A stretch of 64,000 nucleotides of DNA from MPNP01 sp963668325 (GTDB lineage Bacteria > Pseudomonadota > Alphaproteobacteria > Rhodobacterales > Rhodobacteraceae). Location of the stretch: positions 310,001 through 374,000 of the forward strand of contig OY764222.1 in the NCBI GenBank assembly GCA_963668325.1. The letters run 5' to 3'. The position numbers were made by a program, and so were the translations under genes. Below, one piece after another: positions 8,363 through 17,436 of this stretch. Every line of letters starts with the position of its first letter. Position 1 is the stretch's first letter. Below the pieces are notes generated by a model, which worked only from the letters and a program-made list of their open reading frames with translations, did no database searches and was not told the DNA's origin.

Positions 8363-10801
8363 CTATATCTGTCGTAAAACCCCTTTGGTTGCCTTGGCAA
8401 CTCGTTGCTCAATATCCTTGGTTAACTGGGTGATAAAGCTATCTTGGTCCTTGGATTCTTCAGGATAGAACTTAACCCTGAAAGCAAGGGATTTATTGCC
8501 ACTCGAAAACTGCTTTTCAGCCTGTGGTCCAGAAAACTCATCAAAAATCTGTACTGAATCTATGTTATAACGAAAAGGAGAACCATTGATTGCCTTGGTA
8601 ATGGTTTGCGCTTCCACTTTATCGGTGACAATGAATGAAAAGTCCCTCTCAATTGGTTGTAAATCATTGATTTTGATAGCTTCCCGAGTAATCCTGGATT
8701 TTCTTGGAAAAGGTATTTTCTCAAGTAGTAGAGAAAAGCACACTATCTTGCCGCTAATTTTGAGTTTTCTTTTCACACTGGGGTGGATTTCACCATACCA
8801 ACCCAAGGGATCTCCTGGCTTCAGAAAAACACCGCCCGTTCTAACTGGATGGAAGCCGGCATGCTTGGATCTTTCCAATCGGAACCTTGTTCCCTTTCCT
8901 ATGGCATTGAGCACCAGTTCCATATCAGCCTTGGCATCAAAGACATCAACATCTCTTGCCAGTGTATGGGGTGAAAGAGCTCCTATAGAACCGACAATCA
9001 AACCGCATACCTGAATATTCTGTTCTTTTGGGTTTGATCCATAAAATACTGGTCCAATTTCAAACAGGGCCAAATCATTGTTTCCCCGTGCCTGGTTCTT
9101 AACCACGGCCTTTAATAATCCTGGCAGCAGGTCAGGACGCATTACATCCATTTCGGATGAAATTGGATTTTCCAAAGCTACTAGGGGCAAGTCTCCTTGA
9201 AAGTATTTTGCTGTTTGCTGATCAACAAATGAATAGGTAACACACTCGTTATACCCCAATGTTCCAAGCGTTCGGCGGGCAATCTGCTCTCTTTTTTGCA
9301 AGGGTGTCAAGGTAGAACCTGTAACTCCGCTTGTCGGTATTGGAAGGGGTGAGCCTTGTAATTTAGTGAGAGAAGCCATTCTGCCAATCTCTTCAACTAG
9401 GTCTATTGACCCACCTATATCAGGTCTCCAGGAAGGGACTTGGGCTTTAATGAATTCTTCTTCCAGCTGTGGTTTGAACCCAAGCCGTTGCAAGAATCCA
9501 ACCTGGCTGTCAGTATCTACTTTCATCCCAAGTAACTCTTCTACGCGGCTCGTATGTAGAGCAAGGGTTCTTGTCGTTTCAGGAACGTCCCCATCATAAA
9601 CAACTTCGGATGGAGTTCCCCCACAAAGATCAATAATCATCCTGGTTGCCAGTTCCAATCCGTCCTGTGTGAAAGCAGGATCAACGCCTCTTTCAAAACG
9701 GTATCGGGCATCGGATGTAATTTTCAATTTCCTGCCGGTTTTCGCGGTCAGGGTCGGGTCCCATAGGGCACTTTCAACGAATACATTTACCGTACTTTCA
9801 GTACACGAGGTTTTCTCTCCTCCCATTAGACCAGCGATACTCTCGGGTCCATTATCATCGGAAATGATCATCATACCCGGCTGGAATTCATAGGATTCAC
9901 CATCCAAGGCAGTTATGCTTTCTCCCCCTTTGGCGAAATGGATTCTGAGATCTCCATTGACCTTGTCAGCGTCAAACACATGAAGCGGACGATTGTGTTC
10001 ATAGGTGATATAGTTGGTAATATCCACCAATATTGAAATTGGTCGCAAACCAATGTCTTTCAAACGCTTCTGCAACCAATAGGGGGAAGGACCATTCTTC
10101 ACTCCCTTAATCAAACGTCCCATAAATAAAGGGCATCCTTGCAATTTTGTAGCATCATCAATTGTGACACCGACGGAGGATTGGAACTCACCCTTGATCT
10201 TGGTAATTTCGATATCCTTGAGTTTGCCCAGGCCTCTCGCAGCCAAATCTCGAGCAATACCCCTTATGCCTAGTGCATCAGGGCGGTTGGGGGTTACTGC
10301 AATCTCAACAACGGGATCATTCAGGTCATAAATATCGGTAAATTTAGCTCCCAGAGGGGTATCTGAAGGCAAATCTATTATTCCTTCATGATCATCAGAG
10401 AGTTGCATTTCTCTCTCAGAACAAAGCATACCAAAGCTTTCTATCCCCCTTATAACGCCTTTTTTTAATTCAAAACCAGTACCAGGGATCAAGGTACCCA
10501 AGGGAGCAAATATCCCAATCAAGCCAGTTCGTGCATTGGGGGCGCCACATACAACCTGAACGAAATCGGTTTTTCCATCGGGACCCTCGGGCCAAACTTC
10601 AAGTGTACAAACTTTGAGACGGTCAGCATTCGGGTGTTGTTTTGCTTCCTTTACCTTACAGACGGTAAAGTTATGAAACTTTTCTCCTGGGTTTTCAACA
10701 TTTTCGACCTCAAGGCCAAGGTCTGTCAGGGCCTCGGTAATTTCATTTATGGTGCACTCTGTATCCAAGTGGTCCTTGAGCCATCCAAGGGTAAATTTCA
10801 T
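8363..10801 (-). CDS. pheT: Phenylalanine--tRNA ligase beta subunit
   Basis: 812 residues, full length for bacterial PheT. It begins MKFTLGWLKDHLD; an EMAP-type tRNA-binding domain follows (FHNFTVCKVKEA near 43, with HPNADRLKVC), then B3/B4 editing domain, B5 (RARGLGKL-type region), the catalytic-like core (MRPDLLPGLLK) and the C-terminal anticodon-recognition FDX domain (RDFSFIV). PheT forms an alpha2-beta2 enzyme with PheS. Bacterial pheS usually lies directly upstream, yet the 338 bp before this gene hold no pheS, so the two subunits are encoded apart in this genome. It is convergent with recF, 19 bp apart. Confidence 0.97.
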   Translation of the reverse strand: MKFTLGWLKDHLDTECTINEITEALTDLGLEVENVENPGEKFHNFTVCKVKEAKQHPNADRLKVCTLEVWPEGPDGKTDFVQVVCGAPNARTGLIGIFAPLGTLIPGTGFELKKGVIRGIESFGMLCSEREMQLSDDHEGIIDLPSDTPLGAKFTDIYDLNDPVVEIAVTPNRPDALGIRGIARDLAARGLGKLKDIEITKIKGEFQSSVGVTIDDATKLQGCPLFMGRLIKGVKNGPSPYWLQKRLKDIGLRPISILVDITNYITYEHNRPLHVFDADKVNGDLRIHFAKGGESITALDGESYEFQPGMMIISDDNGPESIAGLMGGEKTSCTESTVNVFVESALWDPTLTAKTGRKLKITSDARYRFERGVDPAFTQDGLELATRMIIDLCGGTPSEVVYDGDVPETTRTLALHTSRVEELLGMKVDTDSQVGFLQRLGFKPQLEEEFIKAQVPSWRPDIGGSIDLVEEIGRMASLTKLQGSPLPIPTSGVTGSTLTPLQKREQIARRTLGTLGYNECVTYSFVDQQTAKYFQGDLPLVALENPISSEMDVMRPDLLPGLLKAVVKNQARGNNDLALFEIGPVFYGSNPKEQNIQVCGLIVGSIGALSPHTLARDVDVFDAKADMELVLNAIGKGTRFRLERSKHAGFHPVRTGGVFLKPGDPLGWYGEIHPSVKRKLKISGKIVCFSLLLEKIPFPRKSRITREAIKINDLQPIERDFSFIVTDKVEAQTITKAINGSPFRYNIDSVQIFDEFSGPQAEKQFSSGNKSLAFRVKFYPEESKDQDSFITQLTKDIEQRVAKATKGVLRQI

Positions 10802-11139
10802 AGAGTCATATCCTTATCCTTGTTCATCATCTGCCAACCTTTTCAGGCTTTATATAACTGGAATTCAACCAAGAGGGAAATGTTCAGAATAGATAGTGTC
10901 ATTTGTTAGAATATGAGAATTATATATTTTGTTTGATCATTCAAAACAGGGCTAGTAGCCAAAATAGGAAGGAATCTGTATTAAATAAAGTATTGACAGA
11001 ATTTCCCACTTAATATTATTTTCCCCATTAGTAGGGAGATATAAAATCATCAACGGGTTTTGAAACCATCAATATTCATGCCATAGCCAAGAACTTTGAG
11101 ATTAAGCTTGACCCCTCACTGTGATAGAAATTCAAGATA
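10802..11139. other. Divergent intergenic region between pheT and the TPR gene
   Basis: About 340 bp between two divergent genes, so it should carry promoters in both directions. No gene, and in particular no pheS, is present. A candidate promoter for the TPR gene is TTGACA at 10993-10998 with TATTAT at 11014-11019; the 15-bp spacer is shorter than ideal. Confidence 0.4.
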
Positions 11140-11901
11140 ATGGGAGGGATAATGAATTTGAAGGTTGGGAAACTTTCCTTAGTAATTGTACTTATTATAT
11201 TGGGCTGGTTCACAGGGGGAGGTGCTTCGAGTATTCATACAAAAGAGTCAGCAGTTGAAAAATTTAAAACTGGACATTTTTTGGCAGCAGCTGAAGAAGC
11301 CAAGAATTTGGAATCTGTTGACGGGTATTTGCTAGCTGCTGAGGCCTTGATAATTTACACAGAGCACTTTGCTGAAAAATCCGAACACCAACAATACCTT
11401 CTGGAGGCAATTGAATTGGCTAGGAAGTCTGTTGCTTTACAATCTGAAAATCCCGAAACCTATGCCATTTTGATCAGGGGACTTGGGCGCTACGCACAAT
11501 TGCTTCCACCCGGAAAAGCATTGTCCGAGGGTCTTGCCAAGGAACTTAGAGAAAATCTTGATACTTTGCTTGAACTCGATCCTGAATCGTGGAAAGGACA
11601 TCTGGGTTGCGGGTTTTGGCATGCTGAAATCGTGGTTAAAGGCGGACTTCCTGGGATGCTGTTGTTTAATGCCTCCAGGCGTAAGGCACTTTTTCATTTT
11701 GACAGGGCGATTGAACTTAAACAGGATTCAATAATATTGCATTTTGAAATGTCCCAAGGTTTACAATTATTGAATGCAAGAAAGTACCGGGCTCGTATTA
11801 TTAACCACCTTCAGCAAACAATTGCACTACCGGTTTCAGATGCTTATGAAAGTTTGCTCCAAAAAAAGGCAATGGAATTACTAGCCAAGATAGGTGGTTA
11901 A
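11140..11901 (+). CDS. Exported TPR-repeat protein, function unknown
   Basis: Up to 253 residues. An N-terminal hydrophobic stretch (KLSLVIVLIILGWFTGGGASS) looks like a Sec signal peptide or membrane anchor. The rest is helical and contains at least three degenerate tetratricopeptide-like repeats, seen in the A-x3-A spacing of segments such as LLEAIELARKSVALQSENPE and KALFHFDRAIELKQDS. TPR proteins act as scaffolds, so no specific role can be assigned. The start could be ATG 11140 or ATG 11152; the latter has GGGAGGG directly upstream but with very short spacing. Flanked by pheT (divergent) and pyk (same strand, 190 bp downstream). Confidence 0.7.
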   Translation: MGGIMNLKVGKLSLVIVLIILGWFTGGGASSIHTKESAVEKFKTGHFLAAAEEAKNLESVDGYLLAAEALIIYTEHFAEKSEHQQYLLEAIELARKSVALQSENPETYAILIRGLGRYAQLLPPGKALSEGLAKELRENLDTLLELDPESWKGHLGCGFWHAEIVVKGGLPGMLLFNASRRKALFHFDRAIELKQDSIILHFEMSQGLQLLNARKYRARIINHLQQTIALPVSDAYESLLQKKAMELLAKIGG

Positions 11902-12091
11902 CCGTGAAGAACTCCCTGTATAGTTAAGGTTGGTAATCGAATATGCTGGATACCTGTTCTAATTCACCAGCACCTTTCATAAATGAGACCTTCTGTTTCT
12001 CCCACTGGTTGCAATCATCTCGGGATAATTCTAGAATGCCGAAGAAATTGAAACCAGCCTAGAGGTTGGCGACCCATGTTAGGAACTCATC

Positions 12092-13513
12092 TTGAAACGA
12101 TCACGAAATCTAAAAATTGTAGCCACCCTAGGCCCTGCCTCAAATAGTTATTCCGCTATCAAGGCAATGTTTGTTGCTGGAGCGGATGTATTCCGCTTGA
12201 ATATGAGCCATGGGGATCACGAAGCCATCAAAAATCTGCATGGCATCATACGGGAAATTGAAAATGAGTTTAAACGACCTATTGGGATAGTTGCTGATCT
12301 GCAAGGCCCCAAATTAAGAATTGGAACCTTTAAAAACGGTAGTGAAATTCTTGAGAAAAATGATCGGTTTCGCCTTGACCTTGATCCTGCCGAAGGTGAT
12401 AAAAACAGGGTCTGTCTTCCCCATCCTGAGATTTTCAAAGCAATTAGACCCGATTCCACCCTACTTGTAAACGATGGAAAAATTAGGTTGAAAGTTCTTG
12501 ATTGCGGTGAAGACTTTTCCACTGTTGAAGTCATGGAAGGGGGCGAAATTTCCGGCCACAAGGGTGTCAATGTTCCAGATGTCATTCTGCCCCTGGCTGC
12601 TCTTTCGAAGAAGGATCGCAATGATTTGCAATTTGCTTGTGAACTGGGAATAGATTGGCTGGCCTTGTCATTTGTCCAAAGTAGCCAGGATGTCAAAGAG
12701 GCCAGATCCCTTGTCAAGGGACGTGCGGCCATTATGACCAAGGTTGAGAAGCCGGCTGCAGTTGATCAATTTGATGAAATCCTGGAAGCCTCTGACGGAA
12801 TCATGATTGCCAGGGGGGATCTTGGTGTTGAGTTGCCCATCCATACGGTTCCTCCCATCCAGAAACGTCTTATCCGAAGATGCCGTAGTGCAGCCAAACC
12901 AGTAATTGTAGCAACACAGATGCTTGAAAGCATGATCACCAGTTCAACGCCCACCCGGGCCGAGGTTTCAGATGTAGCAACGGCCATATATGAGGGTGCT
13001 GATGCTGTAATGCTATCGGCTGAGTCTGCGGTGGGTAAATTTCCAGTTGAATCTATCCAGACCATGAACAATGTTGCAATTTCAGTCGAGAACGATCCGA
13101 CTTATAGGCAAGTCCTTGAAGCGTCACGTACTGGAATAAGAAAAACTGTACCAGATTCCATAACTCTAGCCGCCAGACAAATTGCCGAAACAACTGATGT
13201 AAAGGCGATTGGCTGTTTTACTCATTCGGGAACCACGGCTAGATTGGTAGCACGGGAACGACCAAGGGTTCCAATTATCGTAATGACCCCCTTTGAAAAA
13301 TATGCCAGGAGATTGTGTTTGCTTTGGGGCGGCCATTGTGAAATTACTGGTATAGCCTACAGTTTTGATGAAGCTGTTGATATAGCCACTACGGTGGCAC
13401 GATTTGCTGATTTCGGTCAGGGTAATGATCAGATCATTATTACAGCCGGAGTGCCATTTAATGTTTCTGGGTCGACCAATATCGTCCAGGTTGCTAAAAT
13501 TGGTACGAACTGA
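12092..13513 (+). CDS. pyk: Pyruvate kinase
   Basis: 473 residues, normal for bacterial type II pyruvate kinase, which makes pyruvate and ATP from phosphoenolpyruvate and ADP. Seen: KIVATLGPAS at the N-terminus, FRLNMSHG near residue 35, the active-site signature IMTKVEKPAAV (about 212) with the catalytic Lys, ARGDLGVEL (about 240), and VATQMLESM followed by PTRAEVSDVATAI. The B domain and a C-terminal regulatory domain are both present. Start is TTG at 12092; its reading frame aligns at once with the family N-terminus. It converges with galU, with only 5 bp between the stop codons. Confidence 0.97.
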   Translation: MKRSRNLKIVATLGPASNSYSAIKAMFVAGADVFRLNMSHGDHEAIKNLHGIIREIENEFKRPIGIVADLQGPKLRIGTFKNGSEILEKNDRFRLDLDPAEGDKNRVCLPHPEIFKAIRPDSTLLVNDGKIRLKVLDCGEDFSTVEVMEGGEISGHKGVNVPDVILPLAALSKKDRNDLQFACELGIDWLALSFVQSSQDVKEARSLVKGRAAIMTKVEKPAAVDQFDEILEASDGIMIARGDLGVELPIHTVPPIQKRLIRRCRSAAKPVIVATQMLESMITSSTPTRAEVSDVATAIYEGADAVMLSAESAVGKFPVESIQTMNNVAISVENDPTYRQVLEASRTGIRKTVPDSITLAARQIAETTDVKAIGCFTHSGTTARLVARERPRVPIIVMTPFEKYARRLCLLWGGHCEITGIAYSFDEAVDIATTVARFADFGQGNDQIIITAGVPFNVSGSTNIVQVAKIGTN

Positions 13514-13518
13514 ACAGA

Positions 13519-14391
13519 TTACTTCAGGGATTTAAGGAATTCCTGTAGACTATCCTTAAGTTCAGGTCGCTTGAGAGCAAGTGAGATGCCTGCCTGAAGG
13601 AACCCCAATTTACTTCCGCAATCAAACCTTTGACCCTCAAAAACAAAGCCAAATACACCTGGTTTGTTGTTTGTTTCCTTGGCAATGGCCTCAGTAATCT
13701 GAATTTCCCCATTGGCATCAGGGGTTATTTTTTCCAGATATTCGAATATTCTTGGGGTAAGAATATACCGACCAATAATTGCGAAGTTGGAGGGTGCATT
13801 TTCACTGGTGGGTTTTTCCACCATGCCTTTCAAGGGCAAAACCGGTCCATCAGAGAATTCGGGCTCGACAATGCCGTAATTTGAAACATTGTTCCAGGGG
13901 ACCCTTGCGAGCCCAACCATGGTACCACCAAGGTTCTCATAGGCTGCGATCATTTGTCCGAGTGCTGGTTGATCAGAAATAATCACATCATCAGTCAGGA
14001 TGACGGCAAATGGCTCCTCGCCGATCAACTGCCTGGCACACCAAATCGCATGCCCTAGTCCCTTGGGATAATGCTGTCTGACATAGGCGATTGTTCCACT
14101 ATCAAGGGTAGTGTCCATAACGATCTGGAGAAGATCATTGTTACCCTTTTCCCGTAGGTGGTTTTCCAGAATGGGCGATCGATCAAAATAATCTTCCAGT
14201 GCTCCTTTCCCCTTTGAAGTTACAAAAATGAATTCTTCAATGCCCGATTTTCTGGCCTCATCCAACGAATACTGGATCAGGGGTCGGTCCACGAGGGTCA
14301 TGATTTCCTTGGGGATAGATTTGGTTGCCGGTAAAAACCTTGTTCCAAGTCCTGCAACTGGGAAAATGGCCTTTTTGACTTTCTTCATCAT
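13519..14391 (-). CDS. galU: UTP--glucose-1-phosphate uridylyltransferase
   Basis: 290 residues. The nucleotidyltransferase motif GLGTRFLPATKSIPKEI lies near residues 14-30, with the UTP-binding Lys, followed by GLGHAIWCARQLIG (about 110) and the sugar-phosphate-binding VEKPTSENAPSN (about 190). GalU makes UDP-glucose for lipopolysaccharide and other surface sugars. It is convergent with pyk and divergent from the dNMP-kinase-like gene across 160 bp. Confidence 0.96.
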   Translation of the reverse strand: MMKKVKKAIFPVAGLGTRFLPATKSIPKEIMTLVDRPLIQYSLDEARKSGIEEFIFVTSKGKGALEDYFDRSPILENHLREKGNNDLLQIVMDTTLDSGTIAYVRQHYPKGLGHAIWCARQLIGEEPFAVILTDDVIISDQPALGQMIAAYENLGGTMVGLARVPWNNVSNYGIVEPEFSDGPVLPLKGMVEKPTSENAPSNFAIIGRYILTPRIFEYLEKITPDANGEIQITEAIAKETNNKPGVFGFVFEGQRFDCGSKLGFLQAGISLALKRPELKDSLQEFLKSLK

Positions 14392-14551
14392 AAAATCTAC
14401 TCTTTAACCGGCAATAGCATTGTCAAATCACTGAAGGCATGGAAACAATAGGAATTTTAACCGTAATTACCAAAATAAAATATATTTGTAATTTTCATAA
14501 CCATAAGAATCCCCACCATTATTTGTAGTACAACTAGATAATCAACAATCA

Positions 14552-15130
14552 ATGCCCCCTACTCTTCCCCTGCTGTTTTTAATATCCGGTTTGCCAAGAA
14601 CAGGAAAAAACAGGGCTGGAGTATTCTTGGCAACACATTTTAACGGCGATCACTTTGCCCTTTCAGATATCTTGAAAATAGAAACTCACAAACATTATGG
14701 CTTATCAGAGGATTTATCCATTTTTCACTTTGAAGAAACCAAGGATGTTCCAAATGAGGCGTTTGATGGGTTAACTCCCAGAGAAGCATATATAAATTTT
14801 AGTGAAAAGATTATCAAACCTAAATTTGGCAAATCCTATCTCGGTGAAAGGGTTCTCCAAAGGGTAAACCGAAACAAACGAAATAAGACTCCTTCGATAA
14901 TTTCCGGTGTAGGTTTTATTGAAGAAGTAATGCCACTTATAGAATGTGTCGAACCAGCCCAAACAATTCATATTACAATTATCAGGGAAGGTGCTCCCTC
15001 CACCAATTTGCAAGATAGTCGCCATAAACTCTGTCTAGCTGATTTGGGAGTTTCGGAATTGGAAATTGGAATTTCGGATAAAGTTAAGTTTCTTGCTCAG
15101 GTTGAGAGACACATATCCCAAAAATTTTAG
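14552..15130 (+). CDS. P-loop kinase, deoxynucleoside monophosphate kinase-like
   Basis: 192 residues. The P-loop reads SGLPRTGKN at about 11-19, with Asn after the Lys where most kinases have Ser or Thr; phage-type dNMP kinases also depart from Ser/Thr here. LTPREAYINFSEKIIKPKFG near 73-92 resembles the TPRE...SE motif of the dNMP kinase family. Those enzymes phosphorylate deoxynucleotides. The assignment is by motif only and another small P-loop kinase is possible. It converges with the primase-like gene, 3 bp apart, and stands at the edge of the Dot/Icm-like accessory block. Confidence 0.55.
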   Translation: MPPTLPLLFLISGLPRTGKNRAGVFLATHFNGDHFALSDILKIETHKHYGLSEDLSIFHFEETKDVPNEAFDGLTPREAYINFSEKIIKPKFGKSYLGERVLQRVNRNKRNKTPSIISGVGFIEEVMPLIECVEPAQTIHITIIREGAPSTNLQDSRHKLCLADLGVSELEIGISDKVKFLAQVERHISQKF

Positions 15131-15133
15131 CCT

Positions 15134-16309
15134 TCAGACATTAGGATCTGGGTTATCATCTGTGATCAAGGTACTATTACCCAAATACCATTTGATAAAA
15201 TCATCCTTTGACCAACCGTCCTGCAGGGCGTCCGCCAAATCCCATCCTGACTCCCTATCCTTTTCAGGAAAGACTTTTCTTATCCGAATTGAATTTGGAT
15301 CAAGACCGTATTCCTCCATAGCTTTGAGCAACTCTGATTTCCATTTGGCAACAAATTTTTCCTGGGGATCTACAGTGGTTCCGTCAAATCTGTCAAGAAC
15401 CGCATCTGCATCTGGCCAAAAAATGATATTTGCCGGCTTGTCATTGGAAGAAGAGATTTGAAGGGCTTCCATTAACGATGTCCAGTCAATCTTAGTGATT
15501 GCACCGGTACTTCCCAGATTGCAAAGTATAAGGACTCCCAATCGGTCAAGCGGTAGCATTTTGATAGCGGCATCTCTTGTTTTCTCCCCCTCAACAAATA
15601 AAATGAAACGACCGTCCATCTGCTGCCATTGTGGTATATCCTGCATCCCATAGAGCGGGCGCTGCATATTTGGTTCAAAGGCTATTTGGTACCAATGCCC
15701 ATTAATATGTGGATGGGTTGGGATGCTCTCTTTCTTCCAGGTTACCTGGTGAAAATATTTTCCTCCTTTTTGCCGATTAAACCTGAGCACTACCAATAAA
15801 GGATTTCCATCGGTGTTTCGGTACACATGGACATGCGAGGGGGTGTTAATATGAGTTGTTCCTTTTCTCGGGTTGTACACAAGTATCGATTCTCCCACCG
15901 TAGGCAGTTCTATATCTGGGCTTATGGCAGGTAAGTTCCAGGGAATAGCCTTAACTTGTTGAGGAACAGGCAATAAAGTTTTTTGTTCTGATGGTGAATA
16001 CCTATCCTCTGGAACGTTGGCCAACTCCCTGGCATAACCAAAGGCCTCTCTGAATCCAATACCTTTCCATTTCATAAGGAATGTAAGTACATTCCCTTTT
16101 TCACCACAACCCGCGCCAAAGCAGATATAATTTGGTCTGGTTGAATTGTAGATAACAAAGGAGGGTGTTTTTTCCCGGTGGAAAGGACAAAGACCTTTGT
16201 ACCCTTCCTGGCTTGGTATAAATACCGTTCCAGTTTCCCGGGCTATAACTGCATGGAGGGGTACTTTGCTAACAACCTCATCAATAAGGTTTTGGTTAAT
16301 TTTTTGCAT
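15134..16309 (-). CDS. CHC2 zinc-finger primase/Toprim protein of mobile-element type
   Basis: 391 residues. The N-terminus resembles DnaG: IPSQEGYKGLCPFHREKTPS with zinc ligands Cys41 and His44, then YICFGAGCG giving Cys63 and Cys68. In DnaG the last two cysteines are two residues apart (CFGCG); here they are four apart. A Toprim-like half follows, with FVEGEKTRDAA (about 240) and IIFWPDADAVLDRFDG (about 310), matching the EG and DxD motifs that bind metal. There is no DnaB-binding C-terminal domain, so this is not the housekeeping DnaG; it resembles primases of plasmids and integrative elements. It is upstream of, and divergent from, the icmD-icmJ-X-icmB operon, in tandem with the GcrA-like gene. 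Confidence 0.75.
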   Translation of the reverse strand: MQKINQNLIDEVVSKVPLHAVIARETGTVFIPSQEGYKGLCPFHREKTPSFVIYNSTRPNYICFGAGCGEKGNVLTFLMKWKGIGFREAFGYARELANVPEDRYSPSEQKTLLPVPQQVKAIPWNLPAISPDIELPTVGESILVYNPRKGTTHINTPSHVHVYRNTDGNPLLVVLRFNRQKGGKYFHQVTWKKESIPTHPHINGHWYQIAFEPNMQRPLYGMQDIPQWQQMDGRFILFVEGEKTRDAAIKMLPLDRLGVLILCNLGSTGAITKIDWTSLMEALQISSSNDKPANIIFWPDADAVLDRFDGTTVDPQEKFVAKWKSELLKAMEEYGLDPNSIRIRKVFPEKDRESGWDLADALQDGWSKDDFIKWYLGNSTLITDDNPDPNV

Positions 16310-16355
16310 TAAGGATCCGGTGTGAAATATTAATCACCCTAAACCCTTTCATGGA

Positions 16356-16748
16356 TTAATCCAAGTTAATTTCCTCAAAGGTCAGATGAAGGTCATCCCC
16401 GGATTTCCAAATGGGATGCTCCTTGCAAGGAGTACAAATTCGATTGCCGGAATGTGTTGAATAAAAGAGAGTTTTGCAGGTCAGGCAGGTACGGACCATG
16501 GCTTTTTTCCCTATCGCATTTTTAACCAGTTTCCGTTCACTTCTTCGTGGTTCCAAACCAATTCTCAAGGCTTTTACCTCAATAGCATTGGGGGATCTTT
16601 TCAAGACTTGAGAAATGTAATCTGCAGGAACGTCCTCCAACCATAGATCAGATAAAATCTTGATCTCATCATTATTCCAAAAATTATGCCTGGACTTGAT
16701 TTCAGACAGGAATTTTTTCCGATTTTTAACCATCTGTGATATCTCCAC
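16356..16748 (-). CDS. GcrA-like DNA-binding protein with zinc ribbon
   Basis: 130 residues. Residues about 22-70 (FWNNDEIKILSDLWLEDVPA then ISQVLKRSPNAIEVKALRIG) match the helix-turn-helix layout at the N-terminus of GcrA, the alphaproteobacterial cell-cycle regulator. The C-terminal third carries CLTCKTLF...RICTPC, a four-Cys zinc ribbon of a kind common in alphaproteobacterial regulators. It is shorter than true GcrA and lies next to mobile-element-type genes, so I call it GcrA-like only. It precedes the primase-like gene on the same strand with a 46-bp gap and may be its operon partner. Confidence 0.55.
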   Translation of the reverse strand: MEISQMVKNRKKFLSEIKSRHNFWNNDEIKILSDLWLEDVPADYISQVLKRSPNAIEVKALRIGLEPRRSERKLVKNAIGKKAMVRTCLTCKTLFYSTHSGNRICTPCKEHPIWKSGDDLHLTFEEINLD

Positions 16749-17057
16749 AAAATTAAATTATGGAGGTAAAATTCAGTTGGTTGGCAATATTACAAGTCAG
16801 CTTCGGAAGGCGAAATGTCACAATAACATGGGTAAAATTTTTAAGGCGATTAAGATAAATTTACGTAACTTCTGGACCTGAACCATTCTAAGAAATACAC
16901 TCAGGATGACTATTATCCGGGATAGAGGTTTGCTTTATCCACAGGGAAATCTTTTTACTTGGCAAAAAATCCCAACACTTTCACCAGATTATGCAAGGTA
17001 AGCAACAGGGATTCCATATGGGTCCTAACATTGTTCTGTTTTGGAAAAGGTGAAAAC
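16749..17057. other. Divergent intergenic region upstream of icmD
   Basis: About 310 bp between the GcrA-like gene and the IcmD-like gene, so both promoters should lie here. An upstream in-frame extension of the icmD frame exists (from 16959) but has no family match, and a good ribosome site marks ATG 17058 instead. A perfect TTATCCACA is present at 16935-16943. Confidence 0.5.
16935..16943 (+). promoter_or_regulatory. Isolated consensus DnaA box
   Basis: TTATCCACA matches the consensus DnaA box. It stands alone, so it is not an origin; it could let DnaA influence the divergent primase/icmD promoters or be chance. Confidence 0.3.
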
Positions 17058-17429
17058 ATGCGACAAAAACCAGTGATATTTTTTGTTTCGTTTTATCTGC
17101 TTTGGGTAAATTTTGCCTTGGCTCAGGTGAACAATATTGGCGACATGGCCTCAGAACTTCAAAGTCAGGTTGGTGATATTGCCGACTTGATCGGGGCAGC
17201 AGCTTTCTTGTTGGGAATTGGCATAGCTCTTCTAGGGCTTCTTAAATTCAGACAACACGCGGTTAATCCCAATGATCCTTCCGCCCGTTTATCGACAGCA
17301 TTTACCTTGGTATTTGTTGGTGCGGCCATGGTTGCCATTCCGACGACTCTGGGTGTTGGCATTGGTTCACTGTTTGGTAATGGTGCCTCCAATGTTTCGG
17401 TTGATGGCTCTCTCAGGAATATCAATTAG
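17058..17429 (+). CDS. icmD: IcmD/DotP-like type IVB secretion/conjugation membrane protein
   Basis: 123 residues from ATG 17058, which follows GGAAAAGGTG. A signal peptide ends at ALAQ (about residue 25). Then come VNNIGDMASELQSQVGDIAD, a hydrophobic segment AAAFLLGIGIALLGLLKF, the short polar loop RQHAVNPNDPSARLSTA and a second hydrophobic segment ending TTLGVGIGSLFG. This layout, including KFRQHxxNP followed by a TM helix and PTxLGVxxxxLFG, is that of Legionella IcmD/DotP (about 132 aa) and its IncI-type relatives, an inner-membrane part of the Dot/Icm apparatus. It is followed after 7 bp by the IcmJ-like gene, the same order as in Legionella (icmD-icmJ-icmB). Confidence 0.72.
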   Translation: MRQKPVIFFVSFYLLWVNFALAQVNNIGDMASELQSQVGDIADLIGAAAFLLGIGIALLGLLKFRQHAVNPNDPSARLSTAFTLVFVGAAMVAIPTTLGVGIGSLFGNGASNVSVDGSLRNIN

Positions 17430-17436
17430 TAATTCG

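Noticed and set aside
16959..17057. 33-codon upstream extension of icmD
   Set aside because: A proper signal peptide begins at ATG 17058 with a good ribosome site; the extension has no hydrophobic or family features.
17272..17436. Upstream extension of the IcmJ-like frame
   Set aside because: It is the out-of-frame shadow of the icmD coding end; ATG 17437 lies 7 bp after the icmD stop, as expected in an operon.
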